Assembly: GCA_022478985.1 (NCBI GenBank)
Contig: JAKSZP010005257.1
Span: 248,001-312,000 of the forward strand
DNA length: 64,000 bases
Direction: 5' to 3'
Source of the DNA: Massospora cicadina
Lineage: Eukaryota; Entomophthoromycota; Entomophthoromycetes; Entomophthorales; Entomophthoraceae
The notes under the pieces were generated by a model that was given only the letters and a program-made list of their open reading frames with translations, had not been told where the DNA came from and searched no databases. The position numbers were made by a program, and so were the translations under genes. The stretch's first letter is position 1; each line of letters opens with the position of its first letter. Of this stretch, positions 20,094 to 33,119 are shown piece after piece.

Positions 20094-23000
20094 TTACCCT
20101 CTCACCCTTTTGGGGCTCCACCTCCCTCCAGGGATTGTCGCCAGAGAAAAGTTCTTGTGGGCTGGGGCCAACTTCATAACAACGATGGTTTTCTTAGACT
20201 GCTATCCAACAGCCTGATGGAACGCTCGTGGAAAATTTTAATCAGGTCTTGATCATGGGTGCAGTCACGCGCTGGTACCCAACTGTTCCCTGATGCGTCA
20301 AATCCCTTCTATGATATAAGGTACTCCAGCCTTCTTCTTACTCATTGTGAGGCTACGATCTCCTCTACTTCCCACTCTGGCGCCCCATCCACGAGTTAGG
20401 ACCCAGGAATCTCTGGAGGAGGGCTCTCAAACAACTTAAGCTTTTTTCATTGAAAACAGAAAATATTCAAAATGAGGGAGGATATTCAAAAGGTATGAGG
20501 CGTGGCTCATCTTTCTGACAACGCGGTAAGGCCTAATCCTCTTTGGTCCCAGTTCTTTTCACAGTTGCTTGATTGGGATGTTTTTAGCATCTAGGATCAT
20601 GAGATCTTTTATTAAACTTGTCCAACTCATCTCTTACCATCAGCGTTTTCCTTGTAAACCTGCATGCCTGCATCTAAATTAGTGCTCACCCTATGGTGTA
20701 CTTTCTTGATCATTTTAGAAAAGCCCACCACCGCTTCACCTTATATCCACAACTGTGCTCCATGTTGAAGGTGGGATTGAAGCCATAGTTAGTGAAGAAG
20801 GGGGAACAACCGATTGATGCATGTTGGGCGTTGTTATAACTTAATTGAACCATAGGAAGATGGTAAACCATATCTGAATGGTCTGCGGCGGTGTAACACC
20901 GCAGGAACTGCTTCAAGCACTGGTTCACTAGTTCAGCCTGACCATCTGATTGGAAGTGATAGGCATTTTACGGCAAGGGCGGATTTGCAGAGTCTTACAC
21001 AACTCCTAAAAGACAGAGGTAAACTGGGGCCCACAATCACTTACTATTTCTTTGGGGACCCCATGAAGAGCAAACACATGAGAGACGAAGAGCCTATCCA
21101 TCTCAGCTGCAGTTACCATGGTTCTTCAGTGAATAAAATGGGCGAACTTTGTAAAAGGGTCCACCACTACCATGATGACATTGTAGCCATCAGACACAGG
21201 CAATTCCACAATAAAATCCGCTGATAAAGAAGTCCCTGGCCCTTCAGCTTTTGAACTGGTACCAACAAAACCACTAGTGGCTGGCAATTTGGTTTCATTT
21301 GGTTGCAGACCAGGCACTATTTACAATACTTGCCCACCTGTTAAACTAACCCCTTTCAATTGTAAGTGCGTCAAATCATCTCCAGAGGCTTCGCCTTCCC
21401 AGGATGACCAACAGTGATTCCGTCATAATGGTCCTGGATGATTTCCAGATGAAGTGGTCCGGCAGGAACCCATAAGAGCCCCTAAAACCATACCATCTCA
21501 TCATTTACATGATAACCCCTGGTTATATCCTCCTGATTCAACGCGCTCTTGGCAAGGACCATAGTATATTTTGCTGATAAAGGCTGTGAAAGGAAAACCT
21601 TTATAAACATACCATATATCTCCGCATTTTCCAGAGTAGCAAGCGCTGGCCCATTGGCCAAGAAAGAGGGAATCTGAAACACAATCTTACCCGGTGGAAT
21701 TATCAAATGGGTATTATGCACCTCTAACTCCTTAGGATCGGGAGCTAGTAGAGTTGTGGCTCAAAGCATCCGCCAAACCATTCTCCTTGCCCTTTGTAAT
21801 CTCATAATAGAATGAAAATTGGACAGGGTACATTCCAGTGGGTCTGCCGTGGGTTCAAGACATGAGGTGCGCGGTATTACAGCAAGGCATGGTGATCAGT
21901 ACATATGCAGAAGGGTTGGGATGAGCCATGCAAGTGATGAGCTAATAAGTCAGCTCCTCAACCACTGCTGATAACTCAATATCATATAAGGCTTATTTTA
22001 ACTTATAAAGAGACATCTTTATGTAATAATATCACTGAAGACTCTATTCAATCATCGCCTACTTGTAATAGGGCTGCTGCTATGGCGAAGTTGGAGGCAT
22101 CAGAAGCCACAATAAACTCCTTTTTGGGGTTGACGTGGTGAAGGACGGACGTGGACAGCATGGTGCATTTTACCACTTGGAAGGCATCCTGAAAAGTTAG
22201 GGATCACTGGGGCACTTTTGCCTCACTCGCCTTATACAAGGGTGCTGCCACTTCAGAAAGATTTGATGTGTCTTTCTTAAGGAACATACACTTCCCCAAA
22301 AACTCCTCAATTTTCTAATTGAAGTTGGTGTGGGTTACTTCAATTTGCCTTCTCCTTGTCTGGAGTTATCATGTGACCTTAGTTAAGCACGACGTTACCC
22401 AAGAAGGTGACCTGAGACTTAAAGAACTCACACATAGTCATTTTCAGCGTAAGGTCTGCTGCCCTTAAATTCTTCACCACTTGCTGCAAGTATATAGCAT
22501 GTGATTACTGATAGGGGAAAACACCAGGATATCATCCATGTAAGCCACCGCGCACACACCCAGAAGGTCCCTAAAGCCACATCTATACGGCGTTGGAAGA
22601 TAGATGGGGCATTTTTCAGCCCAAAGGGCATGACTCAAATCTGGGAAGTTCTTTTGGGTTTGGAACACAGTTAGCTGCTCCTGCCCCTTCTTAATCCAGA
22701 ATTGATTGAACGCATTTAAGCAGTCCAGTTTGGAGAAGACTTTCGCCTTCTCCACATAGTGAGCAATATGAGAATCTACCAAAATAATATGCAAGTCTGG
22801 TACTGTGACGTTGTTGAGATTTCCATAGTCTACACATGGGCATTAGGTACCATCTAACTTTTCCACAAAGAGAAGTGGAGAGCATACCAGGGAGGTACTC
22901 TGAAATATCGCGCCTTCAGCTAACTGCTCCTTAACCCACACATCTAAGGTCGCTTTCTTCCGTACAGTCAAAGGGTAAATGAGAGAAAATATATGTACCA

Positions 23001-23500
23001 AATAAACGGTGATCTTGAACTTGCAATTAACTCTGAATGAGCTGGTAGTACATTGGCTGAGGCCGCATCAAACAAAGATTCCAGCTCCTCCAAAAAGGAA
23101 GGCAAGGGACCTCCAGAGAGGGATCTAGCATTGGAGAAAGGCTAAGAGTGTGGATATTGGGTTAGTGGGGCAGATCGCCCTGAGAGTTTGCTTTAGACAA
23201 AGAAACAACTAAAACATGACCATTATTCAAAGGTAAGGGCTAGTTATTGTCTATCAAGTTAGTTCTGATTTCAAACTTTATCCATTAACTATAATCAAAA
23301 TAATGAGGTACAAGAGGTTTTTGATAGCTTGGAAGCAGTCAGTCAAATAGTATGTGCCAACTTGATAATCTACTAACCCCAGAACTTTTGCGCGGGAATA
23401 ATTTGGGAAGCCCCTCCCCTAATCATACCACCTAGCAGGTAATTCAACTCAAGGTAGTCAGTCAGATCTTGGTCAATAAAATTCTCAGAGGCTCCTGATC
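19840..23500 (-). pseudogene. B2 pol (protease to chromodomain tail), broken
   Basis: Reading the minus strand: protease remnants near 23.3-23.5 kb; RT at 22.4-23.0 kb with KLDCLNAFNQFWI, MPFGLKNAPSIFQ and VAYMDDILVFSP; an RNase H to integrase linker at 21.48-21.72 kb; integrase fragments at 20.7-21.3 kb (NQCLKQFLRCYTAADHS, YNNAQHASIGCSPFF) and a damaged chromodomain near 20.3-20.4 kb; then the LTR-encoded tail. The catalytic YMDD is intact but frameshifts prevent a product. Confidence 0.8.
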
Positions 23501-23515
23501 CACAAAATATTTGTG

Positions 23516-24600
23516 CTAATTTTCTCTAAAGGGAATGAAAGGGTAGAGATCAACAAAAAAATATCCTGAATGATCTTTATTTAAAGCAGAAAACGCCAAT
23601 GCCTCCTCAGAAAGCTCATCATCATGCATAAGCATGCCTCCAGGGTATGTTTCCGTATCATAAATTGGAGTGGGATAGTTGGCCACCCTTACTTCTAAGG
23701 TCACATATCCTACCATATCTTCAGCAATTGCATAAACATTTTTATAATGAAAAAGTAACTCCTTTAGACCGCCTATGTTCTGTGGATCATGTTAGGGGTC
23801 AAGCGCGGGTTCTCAGGTGATCTGGTATACTGAAATGAGTTCCAAATTAGAGCCACAAGATATTATATTTGGCTCGTTTTGTTTAAGGAATTGCATTATA
23901 AAACACGTTTTGGGACTTGAACGACCCCATACCCATTTTTTTTAGTACTAGATGGACCCCATACCCATTTTGGCGGCAGGTTGTGCATTGTTATCCAAGG
24001 CCATCACCACCAGACCCTTTGTTGATGATCCTGCCCGCACCATCATAATGCGGTTCCAAGAAAAATCATTTTAATTATATTGTTTTCATAATTTTTGGGG
24101 AAGGTTGGGGATCACGACACTTGGATTATAAAATGTCCAAATCCAAAAGGTATAAGTAAGGAGGGTGGGTACTTCCCAGCTGGAGGTAGCAAGAATAACG
24201 CCAAGATGCACCAACTACTGGCACAATGAGAAAAGGGTAGTGAGCCCCGCCATGGCCATGAACAACAGCCGGTGCACCCAATTCACACTTTGCAAAAGTC
24301 CCATATAGATAATTCTAGTACACGCAAAAAAAAGTTGTTTGTCATCTAATGTAAGGAGAGTGTATGTAACTCTCCCATTCCCAGCAAAGTGGTGCGAGAT
24401 GAACAGTTACACCGCCAGAGAACCAGTCATTATGAGTATGGTAAACAGGGCACCGCGGAGGGTGCTGGAGCCAAAGTAACCCAGGGCAAGGGTGTACAAC
24501 GTGGTGTATAGTGGTTGTTGACAAAATAAAAAACAACACTTGGGTGGAACCCAAAAGAGTCCAAACCCAAGGGGAGATCTATACAGGAGTGCTTGAATGC
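23516..24600 (-). pseudogene. B2 leader region, relative of the B1 leader ORF
   Basis: In one frame the minus strand continues from the LTR as LTLDDKQLFFACTRI, then LGVILATSSWEVPTL, then GLVVMALDN, each with a counterpart in the B1 leader ORF. Stops interrupt it. The 66-codon frame at 23516-23716 (VRVANYPTP, LNKDHSGYFF) matches the B1 segments VLRVAKYPTP and INKDHSGYFL just before the protease. The region has no gag motif. Confidence 0.55.
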
Positions 24601-25234
24601 CTTAGTCTGGAGGGGACCAGGGGGCCAGAGTTACACCAGATCTTTTAGATAATTTTTTGTAAATAAAACGGCCAACTTTGTTAAAGACCTCCATGAGGAG
24701 GTCCATGCACAGGTTTCTAAGGAACCATATTTAAAAAACGTAAACAATGGGGAAATTTTATTAAGGAAGATAACCAACGAGGAAAGTTGGTCTTGAGTAC
24801 CATACTTTAAACAAAGGGTTGAGTTGTCAATTGGGGAAAATGGTTCCAAGCCTAAGCGAACCAATCGGTGCACCCTACCATTGGCCAGGGTACTGTAGCT
24901 TGAGATTGACCGAAATTGAGTTATTGATTGCAGGCTGAGCCATCCCAATATGGAAATGTTGAAAATTGACGGGTTCCAAACCCTATTCTCTAAGAACTGA
25001 ACTGAACCAATGTCATTAAGAAGATAAATATTGTGTTTTAACGCCATTGCTGTAACTCAGGGATGGGCATCACGCACTTCCCCTGGACCAACCTGGACAC
25101 ATCTAGCCTACACCCAGCTTTGTTCAAGGTATGATTTAAGTCAGGGAGGTTCTGCAGATTGACCTTTTTGAACTCCTGACGTCCACCCTTATCTTGGCAG
25201 TTGGTTCCCATAATGTTGTCATTTAACCATGAAA
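24350..25234 (-). repeat. B2 5' LTR
   Basis: It ends (minus) CTCCTTACA at 24350, and the leader then begins TTAGATGAC, as in B1. The LTR start near 25234 reads TTTCATGG. The right edge is inferred from alignment with B1. Confidence 0.8.
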
Positions 25235-25319
25235 AACCCCACCAATTAAGTTGTGAATTATCTCACATAAAGCTAATTCCAAACTAACATGAATCCCATC
25301 ATTCCCAATTATGGTCTAT

Positions 25320-26520
25320 TTTTAAGATTTTTCCATGGAGGTACATAACTTTGGAGAAATATGGTATGGACTAGATTTGCACCAGAAACTAATTTGACTG
25401 AGGCAATCAAGTACTCTGGTCCTCAACAATATATCATTCAATAAGGTCCTGGCCATATCATATCAAGTTTGTGAATCTGGCCCCCTGGTAGGTGATGGTA
25501 GAACAGGACCAGATCCCCTAGATAATACTCAGGAAAACCCAGTTTTTGCCAGTTTTTTATTCCGCTTCACATTTACTTGTAGTCCACGTAGACTTGGTAG
25601 CTAGAACTTGTAGTCAAAATAACCCATCTTCCCGCCTTCAAATTGCTACTTGGCTGTTCCAGGCGTGGAAGTCTCTATGATGGGTTGAACACTTGAGGTT
25701 GAGATTAGCTCTCGGTCATATTGATCTCAAAAGTAAGACATAAGAGTAATTTAGAATTGGCTCACACTATATGCCAATAGAACCACCGTAAGATATTCAT
25801 TCCACTTAGATGGGTCAGATTGAGACATCCTGCAGAGGATGGCGATTAAAGAACCATTCGCCCTTTCCAATGCTCTGTTGATAGTTGGATGATATGGGGC
25901 AATGAAGAAGTGATAGTTCTCATCAACAATTAAGGTTGCATTTACTCAAGATAGAAGTTGGTGCCATTATTGTATAACAGTACCTTCTGGCTATCATGGC
26001 GTGTGAATATCTGTTTAAATAAAAAGAAAGCGGTCACTTTGGAAGTGGGTGAGGTAGATTGAGGTGGCCTCAACCCAATTTGTGAAGTGTTAGACCACTA
26101 GTATGATGTACTGGTGGCTGTACATCACCATAGGTAGCGGACCAATAACGTCTAGCTGATGGTAGTAATAGGGCATTAGGACCCACAATATGGCTTTGAT
26201 AAGTCAGATTGTGAGGTTCCGGCTAGCACAGATAAGACTAGAATTGATGACGTCTTGGATTAACGCAGTCATTCCTTGCTGGAAACCTTACTCTTACAGC
26301 CATTGATAGGGTTTCCTCAAAACACCATGGCCTACCATATAATGGGCTTTCATGGTGGTTTTGACTCTTGCCGATGGTCATACATAAAGCAGCTAATAGG
26401 TTCTGACCTCTTTATACAAAAATATACCCTTAATCAAGGTCTGCTCAGTCATCCTAAATTGTTGCTAAAATTCAGTATACTCAAGTTTTTATTACTAAGG
26501 TTTCTCAAGTAGTTTATAAA
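25320..26520 (-). pseudogene. Family D pol: integrase
   Basis: Fragments on the minus strand read VIGPLPMVMYSHQYI with HFTNWVEATS (first Asp region, about 26.05-26.15 kb) and later FFIAPYHPTINRALERANGS (third acidic residue, Glu, about 25.83-25.91 kb), then WNEYLTVVLLAYS. Many stops. The spacing fits a gypsy integrase core. The zinc finger, expected near 26.2-26.4 kb, is too worn to call. Confidence 0.75.
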
Positions 26521-27800
26521 AATTGATAATTCTAAGAGGCATAGAGAGTCAATATGGGTGGTCATGACAATCTGGAGAATTTTGATTTATCATTATGGCA
26601 CTATGAACAATTGAAAAAGTCATAACGCTGGAGTTTAAGTACTCAGAAAGCCAGTCATCCATTTATATTCTTCATCTGTTGTAGCCTTTAGGGAGATATT
26701 ATCTATAATCACTATAAAATTGTTCTCATACAAGAGAGGGCAAAATGCTTGATATCAAGAAAGACAGATACGCATTTGCGCTTAATAACGCTGTAATTCC
26801 TCTCCACTTAAGCTAATGTCTTACTGAAGTAAGCCATAGGATGATCAACCTTATTTTCATCAAGTTGTGATAGAATGACCCAGAGAGCCATCTCACTAGA
26901 ATTAGTAAAAAGGATAAACGGTTTATCAAACTTGGGATGTTTCAAGACAGGGAGAGTTACAAAAGCTTTCTTTAGGATGTCAAAAGCTTATTGTTGGACT
27001 TCTTCCCATGGAACGACACCTCCTTATGGACACATATGCTAACGGTTCAGTAAGTTTGACAATGTGGGGGATAAGTTTTTGATGATAAATGATCATTTTA
27101 AAATAAACCTATATATTGATAAAACTATATGATCAAGTCATTTTCTCTATTAAAACCACTTTGTCTGGTAACAGCAAGATCCCTTCATATGTAACTTTAT
27201 GCTTAAGAAATCTCATGTCAGTTTAAAAATAGCAGTTTGCATGTTTTAGTTTCAGAGAAGCAGAGCGGAGTTTTTTAAAACCTCCTTCAATTGAGTGATA
27301 AGTTGGTAAAAAATGTGAGAGAATAGGATTACATCATCCAAGTAAATTAACACACATGACATCTTTAAGTCCTTCTAACAGGAAATCCATCTCCCTTCAG
27401 AAAGTGTCCTGGGCGTAGAATAACCATCGTGGAATTTGAGTAGGTTCTAATAATCCTTCACTTTCTATAAGGGCAAATTTCTCCCAATCCTGTGGAACAA
27501 GCTTGATCAGCAAGTATTCACAAGCGAGATCCATTGCAGAGAAAAATTGGGAATCACCCAATAGTTGTAGGGAATTATTAATTTGTTGTAGCAGGTAACT
27601 ATCCTTTTAAGTAATGACATTCAATTGGTGGTAGTCCATTACCACCCGATGTTCATCATCCTTCTTTTGTATAATCAACAATGGAGAGGCCCATAGACTT
27701 TGAGAAGGCTTGAGTAATCCAACATCCAGAGTTTCTTCAGCTCCTTCATCACCTAAGCTTCTCCAAACTTATATTTTCAGTAGGGTTGATCATAGGATAG
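26521..27800 (-). pseudogene. Family D pol: RT and RNase H
   Basis: The minus strand at about 27.4-27.75 kb gives a VVMDYHQLNVIT block, a palm block around AMDLACEYLLIKLV, and a damaged GLLEPTQIP-like turn. RNase H traces lie at 26.6-27.0 kb. No long frame remains. Assignment rests on motif order between the protease and integrase remnants. Confidence 0.65.
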
Positions 27801-28559
27801 AGGAGAGTCGCACATATGAACTCTATTCTTCATACCTTTTATCATCATAAAGTTGTCTGAACCTTTGAAGATATGTCAGCATACGCTTTTATTAAATTTC
27901 CGCTTGGCGTTGCTGTCCAGAGGTATGGATGTCACCTATATATTTACTTCTAAGTGGGAGATTAGTGCCTTTGTCAATCCTTGGATCATGAAATTTTTCG
28001 CCTGAAGATAGAGATAACCTGATCAGCGGGAGAGTCCAAACATATGCAGCAGAATGGTTTTAGCTGTCTTCATAGGTGATCAGTAAACTGAGCCATTAAA
28101 TTGGTTAACGGCCTCAGTAAGAAGTATCAAGCACTCTGGGGAAGAAAAGAAGCTCTCAGAGGGATAGATTAGAGTCTCCTCAAATTCTAGCAATTGATCC
28201 AGCGTAATATATACTTGGATTCCTGTGTCCATCAGTGTTTGAGATTTAAGGTATAACTACTCAGTTATTTGAGCATACAGGCAACCCTTCTTAAGCCTCA
28301 GCACTAGAAAGAGGTAGCATGGTTTTCGTCCTGACTAATTATTACTTTAGCCGCTCAATAATTTTTTTCATGTCTTATTTAAAAACTCTTAAGTTTTTCT
28401 TCATTTCTCTTTGAAGCAACTTTACCAACCAGGAGAATAGATATCCTAAGATAGAAAAAATAAGTCATGTAGTATAATTTTGGTGTCAAATTTAATAAGG
28501 AATTGTGTGTCAATGATAAAGAATAACATAAATTTTCTAAAACACCTGCTGGGCCAACA

Positions 28560-28800
28560 CAACCAGTGATCCAAACTGAAGTGGCAAGGAGGAGTAGGCC
28601 CCAAGAGATCATGTTCAATGAGGTCCCACGGTCCCATAATCTATGATGTGGTTTTGATCTGTAGCGACCTTTGTTTCACTAGTTGATAGGTAATGACGAG
28701 AACCAAAAATCCAATGTCAACTATGGCTAGAATTTTCACCTTATGAACAACTACTTTAACGCAAGTAGTCTTGATGCAAAAATGGGTGATTGAGTAAATT
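28560..28800 (-). pseudogene. Family D protease remnant
   Basis: One frame reads VKILAIVDIGFLVLVITYQLVKQ in two overlapping parts (28.68-28.76 kb). Asp-Ile-Gly stands where Asp-Ser-Gly is expected. The relative in A3 reads QAIVDSGAPINIV. The active site is altered and stops follow. Confidence 0.6.
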
Positions 28801-28989
28801 AAATTTCCTAAAGGAAGCAGTATGGAAAGAGCATAGTAAGAAATTTTGGACCTTTATTTATAATTTAAAGATTCTGAAAAATCCATTTCATTATGATTAG
28901 ATAGGATGTACCAATCAGAGCGGGAAGTAACTTTGGATGAGGTATTAGGTGAAGAGCCATCAGCATAGGGGGCCTCAAGCTCTAAGCTG

Positions 28990-30420
28990 ACTCCACTTTT
29001 CCTGTCTCATCAGTTTTTTCTTCCTGTAGTCATCCTCCTAATGACCAAAGCTTCCATAATAAGAGCAAGGGTCATGTTGAGGCTTAGATCTCTGGAATTT
29101 TCCTACTGCATTTTCGTTAGGCTGGGCCCTTTTATGTGTTTGGCGCACTTCCAGCCCAAGCAACTCCTCTATAGAATTTAATATCAAGGATTAATTTGTA
29201 CATCTTCATTTCATTATGAAAGTGTAGGATAAGAGTTATATTGGGATGAAACACAGAGATAATAGCGGCAATAGCATTGTCCAAAGTAGCAATTGCAGGA
29301 TGCAAAGGCTTGAGCTTTATGATAAAACTTCTCAGTTAACTTGATATTTGTTTCTCCATGTATAGTGCATATTTGTATGAAAGCTTGTTTTAAGTTAGAA
29401 AGGGTTATATTACTTTCAAATTCTTTGATAAGGGTCTCCTTTAACTCAGCCCAAAGCACTCTCCTTAAATTATGGTATCTTATTTTGTCAGGCATTAAAT
29501 CAAGACAGGTTGTATGTGCTGGCACTTTTGGCGGTCTGTAGAAAATTTCATCACATTTTTATAAATGTAGAGATAAGACTGGATGCTTTCAGTACCAGGC
29601 ACGTACTTCTCTTTAAAGATGGGTCTAAAAAGCCAACTGATTCAGAGATAATTTAATAGCTGGAGAAGGAGTTGTTCAGACTCATTTGGATAAGTGTTTC
29701 CTAGGTCAGTTTGGGGGATATTCTTTTCAACTTAACGTTGGAGCCCATCCATATCATCCTGGAGTTATGGTTCCATTTATTGGCATGAGCAAGTGAGGTT
29801 TTTATATCTAGGAGTTGCTTGAGGCTTTTAATACTGATTAAATGCTTTCTACTTTTGACAATAGGGGTTTCTTGTTTAGCCTCGATTGTTTGAAGTTTAG
29901 AACTCATTTGTTTGAGTTTGTCAGCACTTAAGTCTGATTGGTTTTCTGTAAGGTGATCAGCTATGAACAGTTTAGGTGTAAGGAAGCAATTTTGTCATGC
30001 AATGAAAACAGTGTGAGATCCTCATTGTGAAAGACCCCTTCAATACTTATCCATGACCCTAGAGCTACCTTAAGAAATTGTTGCTCAAGGACTTAATTAG
30101 AGCTTTATGTATTTTACTGAAAGAGGACCCAATAGTCGAGGAGTTCCCAGGGGATCCACAAGGACCTTCAGACCCTGAGGCCCTTGCCCCTCTTCAGGGC
30201 CAATAGGTCCAGTAGATCTGGGAGGTCCTCTTTGGATAATACTTTCTGAACAGGTGGCATGGCGGTCTTCTCACTTAATTGCTGAATCTGAGTAGCTAAT
30301 GCAGTGATTTGAGAAATAGTGGTTTAAAGGTTTTTAGTAATTCAGCCAATCAACTCAGTCAGAGCGCGCTCCACATTGGCCTAAGTTGGCGGTGGCATGG
30401 GCCATCCTCTGAGTAAGTTT
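28990..30420 (-). pseudogene. Family D gag: collagen-like segment, capsid, worn zinc knuckle
   Basis: From the 5' side on the minus strand: a Gly-X-Y rich segment at about 30.11-30.24 kb (GPPRSTGPIGPEEGQGPQG, continuing in another frame as GPCGSPGNSS); a helical stretch at 29.70-29.91 kb; a capsid-like frame at 29214-29525 with LIKEFESNITLSNLKQAF; and near 29.05 kb a CCHC knuckle in which two Cys appear as Tyr (CSYYGSFGH). Frameshifts separate the parts. The collagen-like part also occurs in the fragment at 18.4-18.5 kb. Confidence 0.6.
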
Positions 30421-30480
30421 GCCATTTAGTTACCATACAGCTCCGCTGTCAAATTGGGTTAGGTAGTATTGAGTCTCACA

Positions 30481-32226
30481 TATCTCTCCCTGGTTGTCAA
30501 AAGTAGCTTTGCGATTATCCCAACCAAAATTGAAAGTAGCTTCATAAAATTCAATAAGTTAAGATTAAAGTTGCTGCAGTAATATGAATTGCCGTTGGTT
30601 TTTATGTGATGATAACCTAATAATTGCATCTGATGATCAATGGCGGTGTGAACACATATATGAATAAAACTCAGTTTGAGTTATTATACTTCTTTACTAG
30701 GAAGATTGAGTGAGGAATATTAATGCATTAGACTAAGAGCAACTCAAGAGGAGTGGCGACTACTGGTTCTCCAAAAAGGGGCGATAGTTACAATCAGTAA
30801 AGCCTCTACAGTTTCGCCACTTCAGAAGCCTATATTTAATAAAGAGATTTGTCAGTGGCTGAAATAGCAAGGGTCATCATTGCTCTGAACTCAAGTTCTC
30901 TTGTGCTTGGAAGTGACATAGCTTGGTTCTTGAAAATGACCCATTTGGTCAATCTCATATTTTCCTACATATAGAAGGTCTAAAATCACTGTGATTGTTC
31001 ATGTGAGTATATGTCTTTACCAGGTAGCCTTGGAAGGGACCTGGCAGAAAACATCAGTATTGAGTTTGTATCTATTTCAGAAGGCCAGTTTCTTCAAAAG
31101 GTTACACAATAATTACTTGTGATGGTACTTGTGAAATCTCCTAGTATACTTTTGGTCTCTAGAGTTTCTCTTAGCGGAATCAAAATTCTCACCAAAGCAA
31201 ATCTCTGCTAAAAATGCAGGAAAAATCTCTATTCAAGGCTAGGAAATCTTTAGTCAAAACTAGGAAAAAGTCAAGGATGGAAAAAGAATGTCTATATTGA
31301 TTAAAATTTGGTGATTTTTTAACTTTTGTAGGAGTTTGAGATTTTGTAGGGTACAGCAATATATGAATGGAAAATTACTTCTTGAACGTTTCAGTGGAAT
31401 GTGGAGGTTTCCAAATGACATGATCTTTCCTAATCGTGGCAGAATCAGGAGATTTCAATGATAAGATTTTCATTTTATCTTGCAGATTCAGGAGAAATTT
31501 GGGTTTTTAGTTGCTCATTTAGGAGTTCATTTCTCATAGCAGTTCTAGTAGCTTCCACGGCATTGGAATCAGTTGATCAAGTTGTGGACATCTCACATTT
31601 GAACTTCTTCCATACTAGCGTGAATCCCATCATTCCTGAAAAAGGGCAAGGTCTCTTAGGAGGAAGGCTGAGACCCAGCTCTCATTAAATTATATGTGTG
31701 AAGTAAATCCTTTAGTACAGAGGGTAAAAATGGAGTTTAAGAATCTTATAAAGTCTTTATTTATATATGGCATGGTATGGGTGGAGGGCTGCCCTTCATA
31801 ACTTACAAGGGTGCGCCTATGGACAAAAGTCCTTGGAGAAACGTCTAATAACTGACCCTACACATAAATTCTGAAATCCAGATCTACTAATGGATGCTTT
31901 TCTAAGCCTTGCTAACCTATACCTTGTCTGAGAAGACTCTAGCCATCTTTAAACATTATTTTTCCTAAAAATGTCATTAAATCTAAAAAACTCACACTTA
32001 AGAGCTTTCATATATTTCTCACTCCAATGAGTAGTCCTTCTAATGACTTCACGTCTTGTACATGTTGTTACTTGGTTTATAAAGACGCCATCTCATCATA
32101 TATAGGTGACACAATATATACATAGCTTCCCTTCTGGTACATTATTGATTATAAAAAAATACAGCATGGGCTTTTTAAAGACAAAATGGTATTAAATTTT
32201 ATTTGGTGAGCCCTAGATGACATAAT
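30481..32226. other. Unassigned; possible family D LTR remains
   Basis: No convincing coding region. The 14-base string AATCCCATCATTCC near 31624-31637 repeats one near 25270-25290, hinting that part of this stretch is the 5' LTR of the D element. Its edges cannot be set. A2 begins at 32232. Confidence 0.3.
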
Positions 32227-32231
32227 AAGGC
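32227..32231. repeat. A2 target-site duplication, left
   Basis: AAGGC here, AAGGT at 42738-42742. Four of five match; the change is C to T, as in B1. Confidence 0.6.
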
Positions 32232-33040
32232 TGTTGCAATTTTGGGTTTTGACTAGCCATAGGGCATTGGCTTCTGCAATAATCCCCTACCATCTTATAG
32301 ACCTCACCAATGCCCTTGTCCTGCTATCAATATTTCCCAGCAGTATGATAACCATCAATCCGCCATCATATACTTTGCTAGCATTTTGATCCTGAAATTA
32401 AGCATTTATAAATTACCAATATATAATTCTTTATTTCTGATGAACGAGTCCTACTGAACCATCGCTAATTGCCCTAATTCACATTCTTGTTCTGTTCTTA
32501 TAAGGCTAACAAAATTGTCCAGTTGAATCCACTGTGAATGTTCCTGCCAATTATGATGGGTTACTATAATTATCCAGCTAGGGCCGCTTCACACAAACCT
32601 GATGACTGATGCTCATTCATCTCAGGAGATGTATCTGGCCTCAGGCCATATCCTCATGACAACGTTGGAAACCTATCATTAGATTAAAATCAGAAAACAT
32701 AGGAATAATCAGACATCACAGATATGTTCAGCGCACTGACCATTTCCAAGAGGCCTAGATGTATATACTGGATAGGCCATGGATAAAAACAGAGACGAAC
32801 ATGGCAATGCATATTACTGACATATTTTCATCAGTGATCCTTTGCTTATAATCATGATGGATTCTACACTGGCAGTACTCAACGAGACTACAGCGGATTC
32901 AAGGAATTTACATTTAATAAAAACATATTTACATATCAATTTACTTTTATTTATTGATATACTGCCTTCATACAGTCATATCTGTTTGTGTGCAACATTA
33001 CCCGTGCACATTTTGCCCTGTTATAATACCAATTTCAATA
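32232..33040 (+). repeat. A2 5' LTR
   Basis: It starts TGTTGCA and matches the 3' LTR along its length (for example GGGTTTTGAC near the start and CTCAACGAGACTAC near 32880). It ends CAATA where the 3' copy has CAACA. TGGGTGATAAC follows two bases later and is a candidate primer-binding site. Confidence 0.8.
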
Positions 33041-33119
33041 TTTGGGTGATAACTACAGAGGGCTTTCTGACAACATCTTATAAGATTAAAGAATCAACTG
33101 TTACGAGTCAAGGCACCAA

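Larger units (their letters stand above)
19198..25234 (-). mobile_element. B2: older copy of the gag-less family B element, 6.0 kb
   Basis: LTRs lie at 19198-20093 and 24350-25234. The domain order matches B1: leader region, protease, RT with YMDD, RNase H, integrase, chromodomain remnant, LTR. Frames are shorter than in B1 and stops are frequent, so it inserted earlier. The flanking five bases (TTTAT and AACCC) do not match, so no target duplication is visible. Confidence 0.85.
25240..30480 (-). mobile_element. Family D Ty3/gypsy element, decayed
   Basis: The minus strand carries, from right to left, a gag with collagen-like segment, a degraded zinc knuckle, protease, RT, RNase H and integrase. 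No clean LTR pair was delimited. A short stretch near 25270-25290 (AATCCCATCATTCC) recurs near 31624-31637, which may mark LTR sequence on both sides. B2 abuts it on the left. All frames are broken. Confidence 0.7.
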
